From: Isoetes taiwanensis | Lineage: Eukaryota > Streptophyta > Lycopodiopsida > Isoetales > Isoetaceae | Reading direction: 5' to 3' | DNA: 64,000 nucleotides | Assembly: GCA_021234155.1 (NCBI GenBank) | Contig: JAJEKV010000014.1 | Coordinates: 8,635,563-8,699,562, forward strand | Translations under genes and position numbers: made by a program | In this document: in pieces, positions 1 to 11,689 of the stretch | Numbering within the stretch: the first letter of the stretch is position 1 | How the letters are laid out: each line of letters starts with the position of its first letter | The notes under the pieces: generated by a model | What the model was told of the DNA's origin: nothing | Database searches by the model: none | Seen by the model: the letters and a program-made list of their open reading frames with translations, nothing else

Positions 1-251
1 ACGCATTGGCTAGCATACCTGGGAAGCCTTGGCAATGCTCTGGCCGATGGCATAGATCTGGAAGATATGGCCACCTCCACGAACCCTAATCCTCATATCC
101 ACATTGGCAAAGCACCCTAAAATAAAATAACCCTAAAGTGAAACATCTCGATGCTTGCATGTATGGCTTATTAAAATAAATAAATAAAAAAAATAAAATA
201 AAAGGGGGTAAACCATTAGGGATATGGAATTTAGACAATAAAAATGCGGAG

Positions 252-375
252 TGCACTCCAGATATACTGATTAGTATGCCTCGCACAATACGCCCATGAA
301 ATCATATGAAAACCATGCCAAAAAACGTATAAAATCACAAAAAAAAACCCCCTGTTATAATGCTACATATTACTA
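252..375. repeat. Dispersed repeat, copy 1
   Basis: This stretch matches 41,437-41,570 in order and spacing (GTGCACTC, then AAATCATA, then AAACCCCCTGTTAT followed by ATGCTACATAT). It is non-coding. The two copies lie 41 kb apart and are clearly diverged, so this is an old dispersed repeat rather than a recent duplication. The family is not recognised. Confidence 0.6.
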
Positions 376-399
376 TCTTAGTTTGGGTTGGGTCTCTTT

Positions 400-2375
<1,976 letters not shown>

Positions 2376-5300
2376 TGCGTTTTAGATTTTTTCTTCTTTT
2401 TTGGCATGATCATCTGGGAGCTCTAGTGTTTGCTGGTTCCTTTGTTCACTTTATTAGCGCAATTCTTTTGTTGCTTCTCGAAGTTGTATTCTCGGTTCTT
2501 GAACATGGGTGACAGGTGATGTTGTTAGGTGTACCAATTTTATGGATTTGGGCGATTCTTTGTTTTCGTTAAGCTCCACTTTGTCCCTACCAGGTACATG
2601 ATGCAGACACGGATGTCCAGATGCCGTATAGGGAACTGTATGATGACATAGACCGCTATAATCAGCAGGGACAAGTGTTTTTGCTTGGAGATTTCAATGC
2701 TTCGTGCTGTTGCCTGATTGCGGTCGGTGACCTTCAAGGTGGCGATAATCTTGATCCGCTTTGGCTTGAGGCAGCGGCCGCTATTCAGAATACACGGCAC
2801 TCCCAGGATATGGTGGCTAGACCATTTGGCGGCACTGGTCCAGCTCTGCCGTGGTTTTGACATGGTAATTTGTAATGGTATCGTGATGGCCACACTTTCG
2901 GGGGTGTTACTTGCGGGAGTGATAGGCGGGATGGGGGAGCTAGTGTGTTGGATTACCTTCGCCCGGTAGCAAAAGACGCTTTGACATGGTTACACACCTC
3001 TCCATTGGCACAAGCACAGGGGGATGAGGAGGCTTTGTCGGATCACTACCGCTTTATGTCGCGCTGAATTGGGAGCACTCAATAGCGGAGACACCTTTGC
3101 GGGGGCGTGGAGGGTTACCATACATCCCACGCTATCGAGCGAGGGGCAGTATGAATCGTGTTGGTGCAGGAATTACTGAGGGTTTTGATAGCTTCTACAC
3201 ACTGCAAGACAGGTGTGCATGGCTGGTGAGGGCGCTGCTTGTACCGCCGAGGCTTCCTTTGCGTGAAGGGCCCTCCAGGAGGGACACCGCATTTTTCCCG
3301 GAGAACCCGTGGTTTGATGCTGATTGCAAGGCTCTAAAGAGCCAGCTGGCGGCTTGGTCATAGATCCACGGTTGCGACCCACAGGCCTGCAAGACTATAA
3401 GCTCTTCCTAAAAGCCAAGAAGGGGAGATACATGGCAGAAACCAGGGCGCCTGTTTGACATGCTCATGGCAGAGCCAAAAGCTTTTTGGCGTAAGGTGTT
3501 ATATAAGAAGCGCCAGGTGGCTGGTAATGTAAGTGTGGAGCAATGGATGCACTGGGCTGCGGGGAGTTATATGACCCGCCCGGGAGCTAATGCCGTGGTC
3601 CGGATGGTAGGAGGAGAGTCTTTGCGGCTCCTCACGCGGGAGGATGTTGACAAGGTCTCGGGCATCCGGCGAATGGCAAGGCAAAGGATTTATAGGGCTG
3701 CAGGCGAAAAGCTGTTGAAATGGGGTGGCCCATCGTGGTAGGCCCCCGGCGGTGATCATTAACCAGGGCTACGGCGAGGGGCTCCCCAGAGTGGATGGTT
3801 AGTAAGGTTGTTCCCTGTTCATAAAAGCCGGGTAATCTGGATGAGCCGTGAATTACGGATGATTATGGTAAGCTCATTTGTTTGCAAAGCTCTGGCGGGG
3901 GTGGTGGAGAAGAAACTTACTAAGTGGGCGGGGAGGAGGGGGTGCGGGCAATTGGCAGGCGGGGCTTTACCGGCTCACTCCACGACCCGACCATATCTTC
4001 ACTTTGAGAGTGTTGATGGAGGCAAGCGGAATGAGCCGGGGACTTGTATTGCTGCTTTGTAGATTTTAAGGCGCATATGATACCGTCCCCAGGAGACATC
4101 TTGTGGCAGAGGTTGCAAGAATTGCGAGTTCCACGGGGAGTTGCGAGAATGTGGTGCACCGGCTTTATGATGGGATTTATGCCTTTGCCTTATGAGGATC
4201 GGCGGGTAGCTAGCACTATGGGAGTTAAGCGGGGCTGCCCGTTGTCTCCAACGCTTTTGGGTTGTATATTGATAGCTTGGAGACGTGGATGCAAGCACCA
4301 TGGGGAGCGGGGTGCAATTATCGTCGCGACCTGCGGAGAGCCGGTTACTATATGCGGATGATGTAGCTTTGCTAGCTCACACGCCAGCAGTATGCAAAGA
4401 AGCATTTGGATGCCCTCGATGGGTTACGTGGGGCAACGGGAATGACAAATGAACTTGCACAAAACTAAGCTTCTCGCGATCCCGTCCTCGCAACACCCTA
4501 TCCGGGAGTTCTATTACGGGGGGGGAAGTGGAGATGGTGCGGAGCTTCAAGTATCCGGGAATTGATTTCACTACTAACATCTTTGTGGGATGAGTGTGTG
4601 GAGAAGAGCCGGTTACAGGCCTGGAAGGCTTTATATGCGATTGCAAAAACGCGTGTTGCGGATAGATCTCCTGTGGATTTGGCGAGGAGAGCACACCTGC
4701 TTAGAGCTTTGGTTGAGCGGTCTTTGCTATATGGGGTGGAGGTTTGGGGCCCAAAGATTAGCAAAAATACGTGGGATAGGTTGGAAAGGGTGCAGAAAGC
4801 TTTCTTGACCTATAGCTTGGGAGTGAAGGACACCGCACCGTGTCAGATTTTGTTGTATGAGGCGGGGTTCGGCCTTCTGACGATACGCTATCGCGAAGGC
4901 ATCTTACTTGCTTCCATAAGGTGGATGGGATGGATGAGCATCGCTTGCCCCCCACAGGCCGTGTTGTTAAGCAGGGGGCCCCGGCGAAAGAAGAGGGTAT
5001 GGCACGAGCAATGTAAGGGATGGTTTAGGAGGTGGTCTATGGATTACCAGCGGATGGTGGCTGGCGGCATTGCATGCGAATGGGCAATTGGATGCGGGCT
5101 ATGCTGCCACTGTGGGATGCCTCTACTCTTGCAAAGCCCAAGGCGAGCACTATCACGCTCGGATTAATCCCAGCCTTGAGCATGGACCCCATCGGTGCTT
5201 GAAAGCACACATCTCTGTGAAGAAACGGAGAGCTATTGCCGCCATAAGGGCGGGTTCCCATTACCTCGAATTGAGGCAGTCATTTGGGGGTGAATGGCGG

Positions 5301-5550
5301 GCACGGGATCCCGGGGAGGAGAGGATATGTCGGTGTTGTGAGATGCACGTGATAGAGGATGAGCACCATGCCCTCCGTGATTGCCAAAGATATGCCCATG
5401 TCCGGCGGTGCACAGCGATCTTAGATGCTCTGACACACCGCTACATCAGTTACTCGCATCACCTATGGTAGCGCGACTGGGAGCTTACATCCTGCAGATT
5501 TCGGCCGTCAGACTTGCTCTTCTGGGGCATGGTATTTGAGAGCCTACTGT

Positions 5551-5600
5551 TAGGGTTTTTCCTCCCAAGTGGGGGTTTTTTCATCCCGGTAGTAGGGTTC
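5551..5600 (+). other. Conserved LINE 3' stem-loop
   Basis: GGGTTTTTCCTC is followed by the hairpin CCC-AAGT-GGG and then GGGGTTTTTTCATCCCGG, which can form a second stem. The same arrangement with other loops occurs at 7,617-7,665, 11,382-11,427, 15,470-15,419 (minus), 33,955-33,895 (minus) and 44,101-44,150. In LINEs such a 3' element is a plausible recognition site for the reverse transcriptase; here that role is inference. Confidence 0.6.
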
Positions 5601-5685
5601 CACTGTACAGTTACATTGTTTGTTTTTGGTGTTGGGGTTTTTGGCTTTTTTGCCTGTTCTGTGCCGTCTCATAGGCCTCTGGCCT

Positions 5686-5727
5686 CCGTGGACGTTAAAA
5701 TAAACTTCCTTCCTTCCTTCCTTCCTA
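5686..5727 (+). repeat. LINE 3' terminus with TTCC microsatellite tail
   Basis: CTCCGTGGACGTTAAAATAAA runs into (TTCC)n. The GTGGACG(A/T)TAAAA motif recurs before microsatellites at 38,766, 39,367 and 44,205 and, on the minus strand, at 33,850 and 15,350. It marks the 3' end of this LINE group. Confidence 0.85.
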
Positions 5728-6434
5728 TTCGCAGTAGGCTTATTTTTCCGTGAATAGCTTTGCTCATAATATGTAACATTACATACTCATTATGTTTTCA
5801 TTTCCTTTAACATGTACTTTCCCTCGTTGGCTTTCTTATTGCAGACCATCTGTACGGCACTAGCTTTGCTCACAATAGGTCCTTCTACGTCGTCCTTCTA
5901 CCATGTGGCTAACCTCCTAGCACTCCACTGGGACCTCGTCGCTGTTGACTTTCATTTCCTCGTTCTCTTGGCCAGACCCTCACCTTGTTTTGGTCTCACA
6001 TTTGACATGCATTGCTTGTGCATAGCCATCCTACTTTTCTTCCAACTTAAGCCTCATTTTTTGGCAAGTTGCAGTTTTGGCATCATGTTCTTGAAGCGTC
6101 CAATGATGAAGGGTTCCTCTTTCCCTTGATGACTTATCACCATCTGGATGTTGGCCCATGTTAGATAAAGGTTAAGAACGGATAACAGCCACATTCACGG
6201 ACTTCAGTATATCCACGGACATAAGTCCGTGATCTGCATTCATATACGAACTTCCGGAGGCTTGCATCGCTCTGGGCTACAGGTGTGCATTGTACGCATT
6301 AACATGGTTTGTTTTCCATCGCCTTGTTGCCGTTCTCGTTGGCATACCGGGGCGCCTCCTTAGATTCGTCATCGTGGCGGGCTTACCTGGTATACACAAG
6401 GTATTATATTGGGCGCTGCACTTTCGGCTCCTAT
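5728..6434. other. Non-coding region with short hairpins
   Basis: No gene is supported. At 6,193-6,232 CACGGACT-type inverted repeats occur (arms CACGGAC / GTCCGTG). The same arrangement recurs at 8,622-8,682, each time followed by ATCTGCATTCATATA. The rest is T/C-rich and unrecognised. Confidence 0.5.
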
Positions 6435-6840
6435 TGTGCATGGGGTCTTATCTTGGGCGCATTCTAGTTTTGTGCAGGGTGCTAGTCCTGCCTCATTCTC
6501 GTTGTCTTGGGGAATTCCTTTCTAGCTGGTTGTTGAGATCTTTTTTCACTGTCAATTGTGCTATCATTTTCACTGTCAGTTGTGCTATCATTGTGCATTG
6601 TGCCTTATGCTATCCTTATGCATCATTTGCCAGGGAATTCATTTCTAGCTAGCCGTTGAGCTCTTTGTTCACAGCGTATTGGGTTATCATCGTGCATTGT
6701 GCTATCATTATTTATCATATTTGCTATTTAGGTATATCTGGATGTATCAAATATTGCGTTTGGCACTCCATTGCAATTTTGTGACATGAGTTTCTCTTGG
6801 ACTATTTTTTTGTGGGTGGTGCTGTCTGGATGACGCTTTT

Positions 6841-7053
6841 TCTCCAACCTCCGGGGGATGCTGTTTATTTCCACCTCGAGGGTGATGCATATTTCTTTTT
6901 ACATGATTGTTATCCACCCCCCTATGGGTGATGCCACCTCCACCGGCGGGTGATGCTGTTTATTTTCACCTCGAGGGTGATGCATATTTCTTTTTACATT
7001 TTGTTTTCCACCCGTTGGGTGATGCTGTTCTCCACCCTATTGGGTGATGCTCT
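6841..7053 (+). repeat. Array of CCACC/GGGTG mini-hairpins, copy 1
   Basis: About seven tiny inverted repeats of the form CCACC(C)-N3/6-GGGTG, separated by T-rich spacers (GATGCTGTTTATTT, GCATATTTCTTTTTAC). Arms are kept while loops differ (TCGA, CCCCTAT, GGC, GTT, TATT). The same array is at 10,615-10,827 and a reduced one is near 9,045-9,125. Confidence 0.8.
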
Positions 7054-7193
7054 CTTTTTTTCTGCTACATGTTGGATTTTCTCTAACCATTCACGGGTGG
7101 TTTTCGAGTTCTTTGTGTTGCTTGCAGGTTTTCCGCCATCGGCTTATAGTTGAGGAAGTCCTTGGGTAGTCGGCCGTTTTTGTGTCTCTTGCG

Positions 7194-7265
7194 AGTCCCT
7201 TTCTAGAATAGCATCGATCCGAGCCATCGGATCGCCATTCTGGGAAGGGACGAGCTACTATATAA
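7194..7265 (+). promoter_or_regulatory. Palindrome plus TATA box, copy 1
   Basis: Imperfect long inverted repeat (outer arms TTTCTAGAAT / ATTCTGGGAA, inner arms CGATCCG / CGGATCG), followed 8 bp later by TATATAA. Downstream is a C/T-rich leader. The arrangement looks like a Pol II core promoter with a palindromic upstream site. Confidence 0.6.
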
Positions 7266-7616
7266 GGCCATTTCCTCTTTCGAACCGGTTATCGGTGTCT
7301 TCTCACAGCAGCTCTTCTTCTATTCTCGTTGCTTCCCTCCCTTCCCGCCCTGCTGCGTGGGGGCATGAGTTTGCTTTTCTCTCACCATTCACGGGTGTTT
7401 TTTTAGGGGTTCTTTGTGTTGCTTGCAGGTTTCCGCCGTCTTCTGGGGTCCTGCTATATTTGTGTTCGCCATCAATCCACCTCCTTCTGTTCTCTAAGCA
7501 ACCCATTCAAGGATTCTGCCGTCTTCTGGGGTCCTGCTATCTTTGTGTTCGCCATCAACCCATCTCCTTCGGTTTTCCAGGCAACACATTCAAGGTTGTT
7601 GGCGACCATTTCTCAT

Positions 7617-7665
7617 TAGGGTTTTCCTCGAAAACCCGAAAGGGCGGGGTTTTTTTATCCCGATA
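7617..7665 (+). other. Stem-loop with GAAA loop
   Basis: TTAGGGTTTTCCTCGAAAA, then CCC-GAAA-GGG, then CGGGGTTTTTTTATCCCG. Same architecture as the LINE 3' stem-loops but with a GNRA loop, and not followed by a LINE tail here. Confidence 0.55.
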
Positions 7666-7799
7666 AGAAGTTGTCGCCATTACCCTTCTATATTGCCTGT
7701 GCACATTTTTTTTTACGGGGTAGTCCGATATTGTTCCTATGGTCGGCTACCCCTCTCTATTCTTCAAACCATTGTATACTGTTGCTGTGATGAATGACA

Positions 7800-8271
7800 A
7801 GCCTATGTAGCATTCTCTAATGTTGATCCTCTATTTGACACCCTATGTCTCAACCCATTAAAATTAATGCATCCATTTCGTTCTTCTGGATTTCTTGTGG
7901 TCTTTTTATATTTAAAGCATATCTTTATTTTTCTATAGCTTGTGGGTTTGTATCCTCAACCTCACCAATCCAAGACATTTGGGGTTTGCACATATTCATT
8001 TTCAACTCTAGTAGTGCTCCTTCACTGTTTTTCTACAGGTATCTCTGGATGGATGCACGGGAGGGGTTAGCGCACTTCTCCTCATTCTAGACTTCATCTT
8101 GAGCTTGGGATTTCGATTTGACCTTGATTCACCTTGCTGCCGTCTTCGCGCTCTCCACTCTTCCTTCCACACAACTGTCTTGCCCATAACCATGTCCACT
8201 CTTTTGTCAACCTGGCCCACTTTGATCATTTTTAGGCTTTCCTCTTCTCGGGCTTGCCTCCAACAACCATC
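7800..8271. repeat. Non-coding spacer with 260-bp direct repeat, copy 1
   Basis: 8,013-8,270 matches 9,372-9,660 (TAGTGCTCCTTCA...GTATCTCTGG...GGGATTTCGATTTGAC...CACAACTGTC). No gene. 7,800-8,012 is T-rich and unrecognised. Confidence 0.7.
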
Positions 8272-8345
8272 TCTCTCTCTCTCTCTCTCCCCCCTCCCCT
8301 CCCCCCCCCCCTCCCCCCCCCCCTCCCCTCCCCCTCCCCCCCCTC

Positions 8346-8394
<49 letters not shown>
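8272..8394. repeat. Compound CT / C-rich microsatellite
   Basis: (TC)n, then a C-rich block with single T interruptions, then (CT)n. Flanking sequence matches the CT tract at 2.05-2.22 kb. Confidence 0.95.
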
Positions 8395-8398
<4 letters not shown>

Positions 8399-8402
8399 GT
8401 TG

Positions 8403-8552
8403 TCGTTCCATTAAAAATTTTTTTGGAGACCTTTTCTGTCCCATTAACGTATTTTGCGACCTGTTTTCTACCTCTTTGTCCTTTGTGGCTAAATTTCTTA
8501 TATATATAATATGTATTTGGGTTTGGACCTATACTTGGATTTGAATATTTTG
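8403..8552. repeat. Dispersed repeat downstream of the CT tract, copy 2
   Basis: Second copy of 2,223-2,375. Confidence 0.8.
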
Positions 8553-8621
8553 TGTATACATCTTACACACTGCCATAGGTTGAGTTTCTTCTTTGTCTTA
8601 TTGTCTATGTATCGGGCTACA

Positions 8622-8682
8622 CATCCACGGACTTCAGTCCGTGATTCAAATGGAAAAACCTCCACGGACATGAGTCCGTGAT
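8622..8682. other. Pair of CACGGACT hairpins
   Basis: Two short inverted repeats, CACGGACttcaGTCCGTG and CACGGACatgaGTCCGTG, about 20 bp apart. The pair recurs in degraded form at 6,193-6,232. Confidence 0.7.
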
Positions 8683-8718
8683 CTGCATTCATATAAGAAT
8701 TTCCTAGACGCATCCACG

Positions 8719-9180
8719 GAGGGTGCTAGTCCTGCCTCATTCTAGTTGTCTTGGGGACTTCTTTTATAGCTGGTTGTTGAGATCTTTTTTCACTGTAAAT
8801 TGTGCTATCATTGTGCATTGTGCATTATGCTATCCTTATGCATCATTTGCCAGGGAATTCATTTCTAGCTATCCGTTGAGCTCTTTGTTCACAGTGTATT
8901 GGGATATCATCGTACATTGTGCTATTATTATTTATCATATTTGCTATTTAGCTATGTCTAGATGTGCCAAATATTGCGTTTTTGCAATTTTGTGACATGA
9001 GTTTCTCTTGGACTATTTTTTGTGGGTGGTCTTTGTTTCTCCCCCCCCCGATGGGGATGCAAATTTCTATTTATCATGGTTTTTCTTCCACCCGCTGGGT
9101 GACGCTTTTTCTCCACCCTCCGGGTGATGCTATCTTCTTGTTTCATGTATTGTTGATTTTCCTCATTACTAATTGCTCAC
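8719..9180 (+). repeat. Hairpin-rich repeat, truncated copy
   Basis: Matches the first 0.6 kb of the 6,435 and 10,232 repeats (GGGTGCTAGTCCTGCCTC onward) and contains a shortened mini-hairpin array near 9,045-9,125. It stops before the palindrome/TATA block. Confidence 0.75.
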
Positions 9181-9371
9181 ATCGATTTGAGTTGTTGTGC
9201 AGCTTGCCGCTTCGCCGTCATGCACATTCATTCGGCCCTATCATTAGGCGTTCTTTTATATTTTACATTTCAACAGGCGTTCTTATTTTTCTAACATGTC
9301 CCTTCCGATAGTCCTTGTGTTTTTGGTTCATTTATCATATCCACTACTGTGTTTTGCTTTAATACTGGCCT

Positions 9372-10231
9372 AGTAGTGCTCCTTCAATGTTTTTCTGTAG
9401 GTATCTCTGGCTGGATGCGCAGGAGGGGTTAGCGCACTTCTCCTCATTCTAGACTTGGAGTTCTATCTTGTGCTTGGGATTTCGATTTGACTCACCTTGC
9501 TGCCGTCCTCGCTCTCTCCACTCTTCCTTCCACACAACTGTCCTGCCCATAACCATCTCCACTCTTTTGTCAACTTGGCCCACTTTGATCCCTTTCGGGC
9601 TCATCTATAGCGACATCACAGCTTCCTCTTCTCGGGTGCCTCCAAAATCATCTCTCTCTCTCTCTCACAGCTTCACTGTTCTGCACGTTCTTGTTCTCCT
9701 TCACTGCTAATGGGTGCCTTCTACATGTTGCAATTCTTCTCGCGCTCGGTCGTTGGCGCTCCTCTTTGTCTCACCCTTGTTACGTGCTTCATGACCCGAC
9801 TCAACACTTGGAGTTTTCGTGGCGGATGGGCTTATAGTTTATGAAGTTACGCCTCATTTTTTCATTTACGTTGTGATCCGAATTAATTTTCGTCTCAGTT
9901 TTCTTCTTGGCCTTCTTTTTGATCGGTGCTAGCATGTCTATGTCCTCTTCCTCAATCTCGTCCCTCGTTGTCAAAGTATGTTTTCCTATTGGGGCCTTTA
10001 TTCATGGCTTTACGCATATGGTCTTATTTGTCTTCTGACATCACCATACATTTCTCCTATTCTTCCCTGCACCAGACCTTAGCATTTTCGCTCTCCTCAT
10101 CTTGTTCTACCCTTTTCCCAACCTTATGAACCTCTTTGCTTTAGACTTCTTGTTGATGTCCACCTCATTTTTCTTATCATTTTTTCTTTGGGATGCTTAT
10201 CTTTCTTTAGATGTGGCGTATCTTGAGTTTT
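9372..10231. repeat. Direct repeat copy 2 and unrecognised spacer
   Basis: 9,372-9,660 repeats 8,013-8,270, and 9,735-9,830 resembles 1,920-2,050. The remainder to 10,231 is T/C-rich with no supported gene. Confidence 0.6.
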
Positions 10232-10614
10232 TGTGCTTGGGGTCTTATCTTGGGCGCATTCTATTTTTGTGCAGGGTGCTAGTCCTGCCTCTTTTTAGTT
10301 GTCTTGGGGAATTCCTTTCTAGCTGGTTGTTGAGATCTTTTTTCACTATCAATTGTGCTATCATTGTGCATTGTGCATTATGCTATCCTTATGCATCATT
10401 TGCCGGGCAATTCATTTCTAGCTAGCCGTTGAGCTCTTTGTTCACAGCGTATTGGGTTATCATCGTGCATTGTGCCATCATTATTTATCATAGTTGCTAT
10501 TTAGCCATGTCTGGATGTGCCAAATATTGCGTTTGGCACTCCATTGCAATTTTGTGACAGGAGTTTCTTGTGGACTATTTTTTATGGGTGGTGCTGTCTG
10601 GGTGACGTTTTTTC

Positions 10615-10827
10615 TCCACCCTCCGGGTGATGCTGTTTATTTCCACCTCGAGGGTGACGCATATTTCTTTTTACATGATTGTTATCCACCCCCCTGTGGG
10701 TGATGATATCTCCACCGGCGGGTGATGCTGTTTATTTCCACCTCGAGGGTGACGCATATTTCTTTTTACGAAATTGTTTTCCACCCGTTGGGTGATGCTG
10801 TTCTCCACCCTATTGGGTGATGCTCTC
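10615..10827 (+). repeat. Array of CCACC/GGGTG mini-hairpins, copy 2
   Basis: Six to seven hairpins CCACC(C)-loop-GGGTG with loops TCC, TCGA, CCCTGT, GGC, TCGA, GTT and TATT. Confidence 0.8.
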
Positions 10828-10966
10828 TTTTTTCTGCTACATGTTGGATTGTCTTTAACCATTCACGGGTGGTTTTCGAGTTCTTTGTGTTGCTTGCAGG
10901 TTTTACGCCATCGGCTTATAGTTGAGGAAGTCCTTGGGTAGTCGGCCGGTTTTGTGTCTCTTGTGA

Positions 10967-11037
10967 GTCCCTTCCCAGAATAGCATCGATCCGAGCCATC
11001 GGATCGTCATTCTGGGAAGGGACGAGCTACTATATAA
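10967..11037 (+). promoter_or_regulatory. Perfect-arm palindrome plus TATA box, copy 2
   Basis: Arms GTCCCTTCCCAGAAT and ATTCTGGGAAGGGAC are exact 15-bp reverse complements and enclose CGATCCG / CGGATCG. A TATATAA box begins 8 bp after the palindrome. Better preserved than the copy at 7.2 kb. Confidence 0.65.
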
Positions 11038-11689
11038 GGCCATTTCCTCTTTCAGACCGGTTATCGGCGTCTTCTCACAGCAGCTCTTCTTCTATTCTCG
11101 TTGCTTCCCTCCCTTCCCGCCCTGTTGCGTGGGGGCATCAATTTGCTTTTCTCTCACCATTCACGGGTGTTTTTTAGGGGTTCTTTGTGTTGCTTGCAGG
11201 TTTCCGCCATCTTCTGGGGTCCTGCTATATTTGTGTTCGCCATCCTCCTTCTGTTCTCCAAGCAACACATTCAAGGCTTCCCGCCGTCTTCTGGGATCCT
11301 GCTATATTTGTGTTCGCCTTCAACCCATCTCCTTCGGTTTTCCAGGCAACACATTCAAGGTTGTTGGCGACCATTTCTCATTAGGGTTTTCCTCGAAAAC
11401 CCGAAAGGGCGGGGTTTTTTATCCCGATGAGAAGTTGTCGCCATTACCCTTCTATATTGCCTGTGCACATTTCTTTTACGGGGTAGTCCGATATTGTTCC
11501 TATGGTCGGCTACCCCTCTCGATTCTTCAAAACATTGTATCCTGCTGCTGTGATGAATGACAAAAGGAGCCTTTTTAGAAAAAGGTAAAGGTTCGTGGGC
11601 CAACTATAGAATCTCAACCTTTTCCAAGGTTCCATAAATATCTCAATGGTTCAGGTCTTATGTTCAATTGCCATGCAACTATCTTGTTC

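Larger units (their letters stand above)
2590..5727 (+). pseudogene. LINE retrotransposon, decayed ORF2 with 3' UTR and tail
   Basis: Pieces of a LINE ORF2 are collinear across several frames. An endonuclease piece at 2,620-2,710 contains LLGDFNA. Linker and RT pieces follow at 3,460-4,300, and the RT catalytic motif YADDVALLAHT lies near 4,345-4,380. A C-terminal piece (4,562-5,167) reads LLYGVEVWGPKI, and a cysteine/histidine knuckle CRCCEM...DEHHALRDC lies near 5,320-5,395. Many stops and frameshifts break the frame, so the copy is dead. The 3' UTR holds a stem-loop (5,551-5,600), CCGTGGACGTTAAAA and a TTCC tail. An intact protein would nick target DNA and copy the LINE RNA in place. Confidence 0.88.
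6435..7799 (+). repeat. Dispersed 1.36-kb hairpin-rich repeat, copy 1
   Basis: Begins TGTGCATGGGGTCTTATC and ends ATGAATGACA; matches 10,232-11,562 throughout. In order it holds a short-hairpin array (6,841-7,053), a palindrome (7,194-7,251) directly upstream of a TATA box (7,259), two or three degenerate repeats of a block containing TCTGGGGTCCTGCTAT, and a terminator-like stem-loop (7,617-7,665). The TG...CA ends and internal TATA suggest an LTR or solo LTR, but no target duplication, primer site or polypurine tract is visible. No coding capacity. Confidence 0.75.
10232..11562 (+). repeat. Dispersed 1.33-kb hairpin-rich repeat, copy 2
   Basis: Second full copy of 6,435-7,799 in the same orientation, with hairpin array, perfect-arm palindrome, TATA box and terminal stem-loop. 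It begins TGTGCTTGGGG and ends ATGAATGACA. The flanks do not share a target duplication with copy 1, so the pair is not demonstrably one LTR element. Confidence 0.75.

Noticed and set aside
6435-11562. The two 1.3-kb repeats as LTRs of one retrotransposon
   Set aside because: They begin TG and end CA, but there is no primer site after the left copy, no polypurine tract before the right copy, no matching target duplication and no coding interior.
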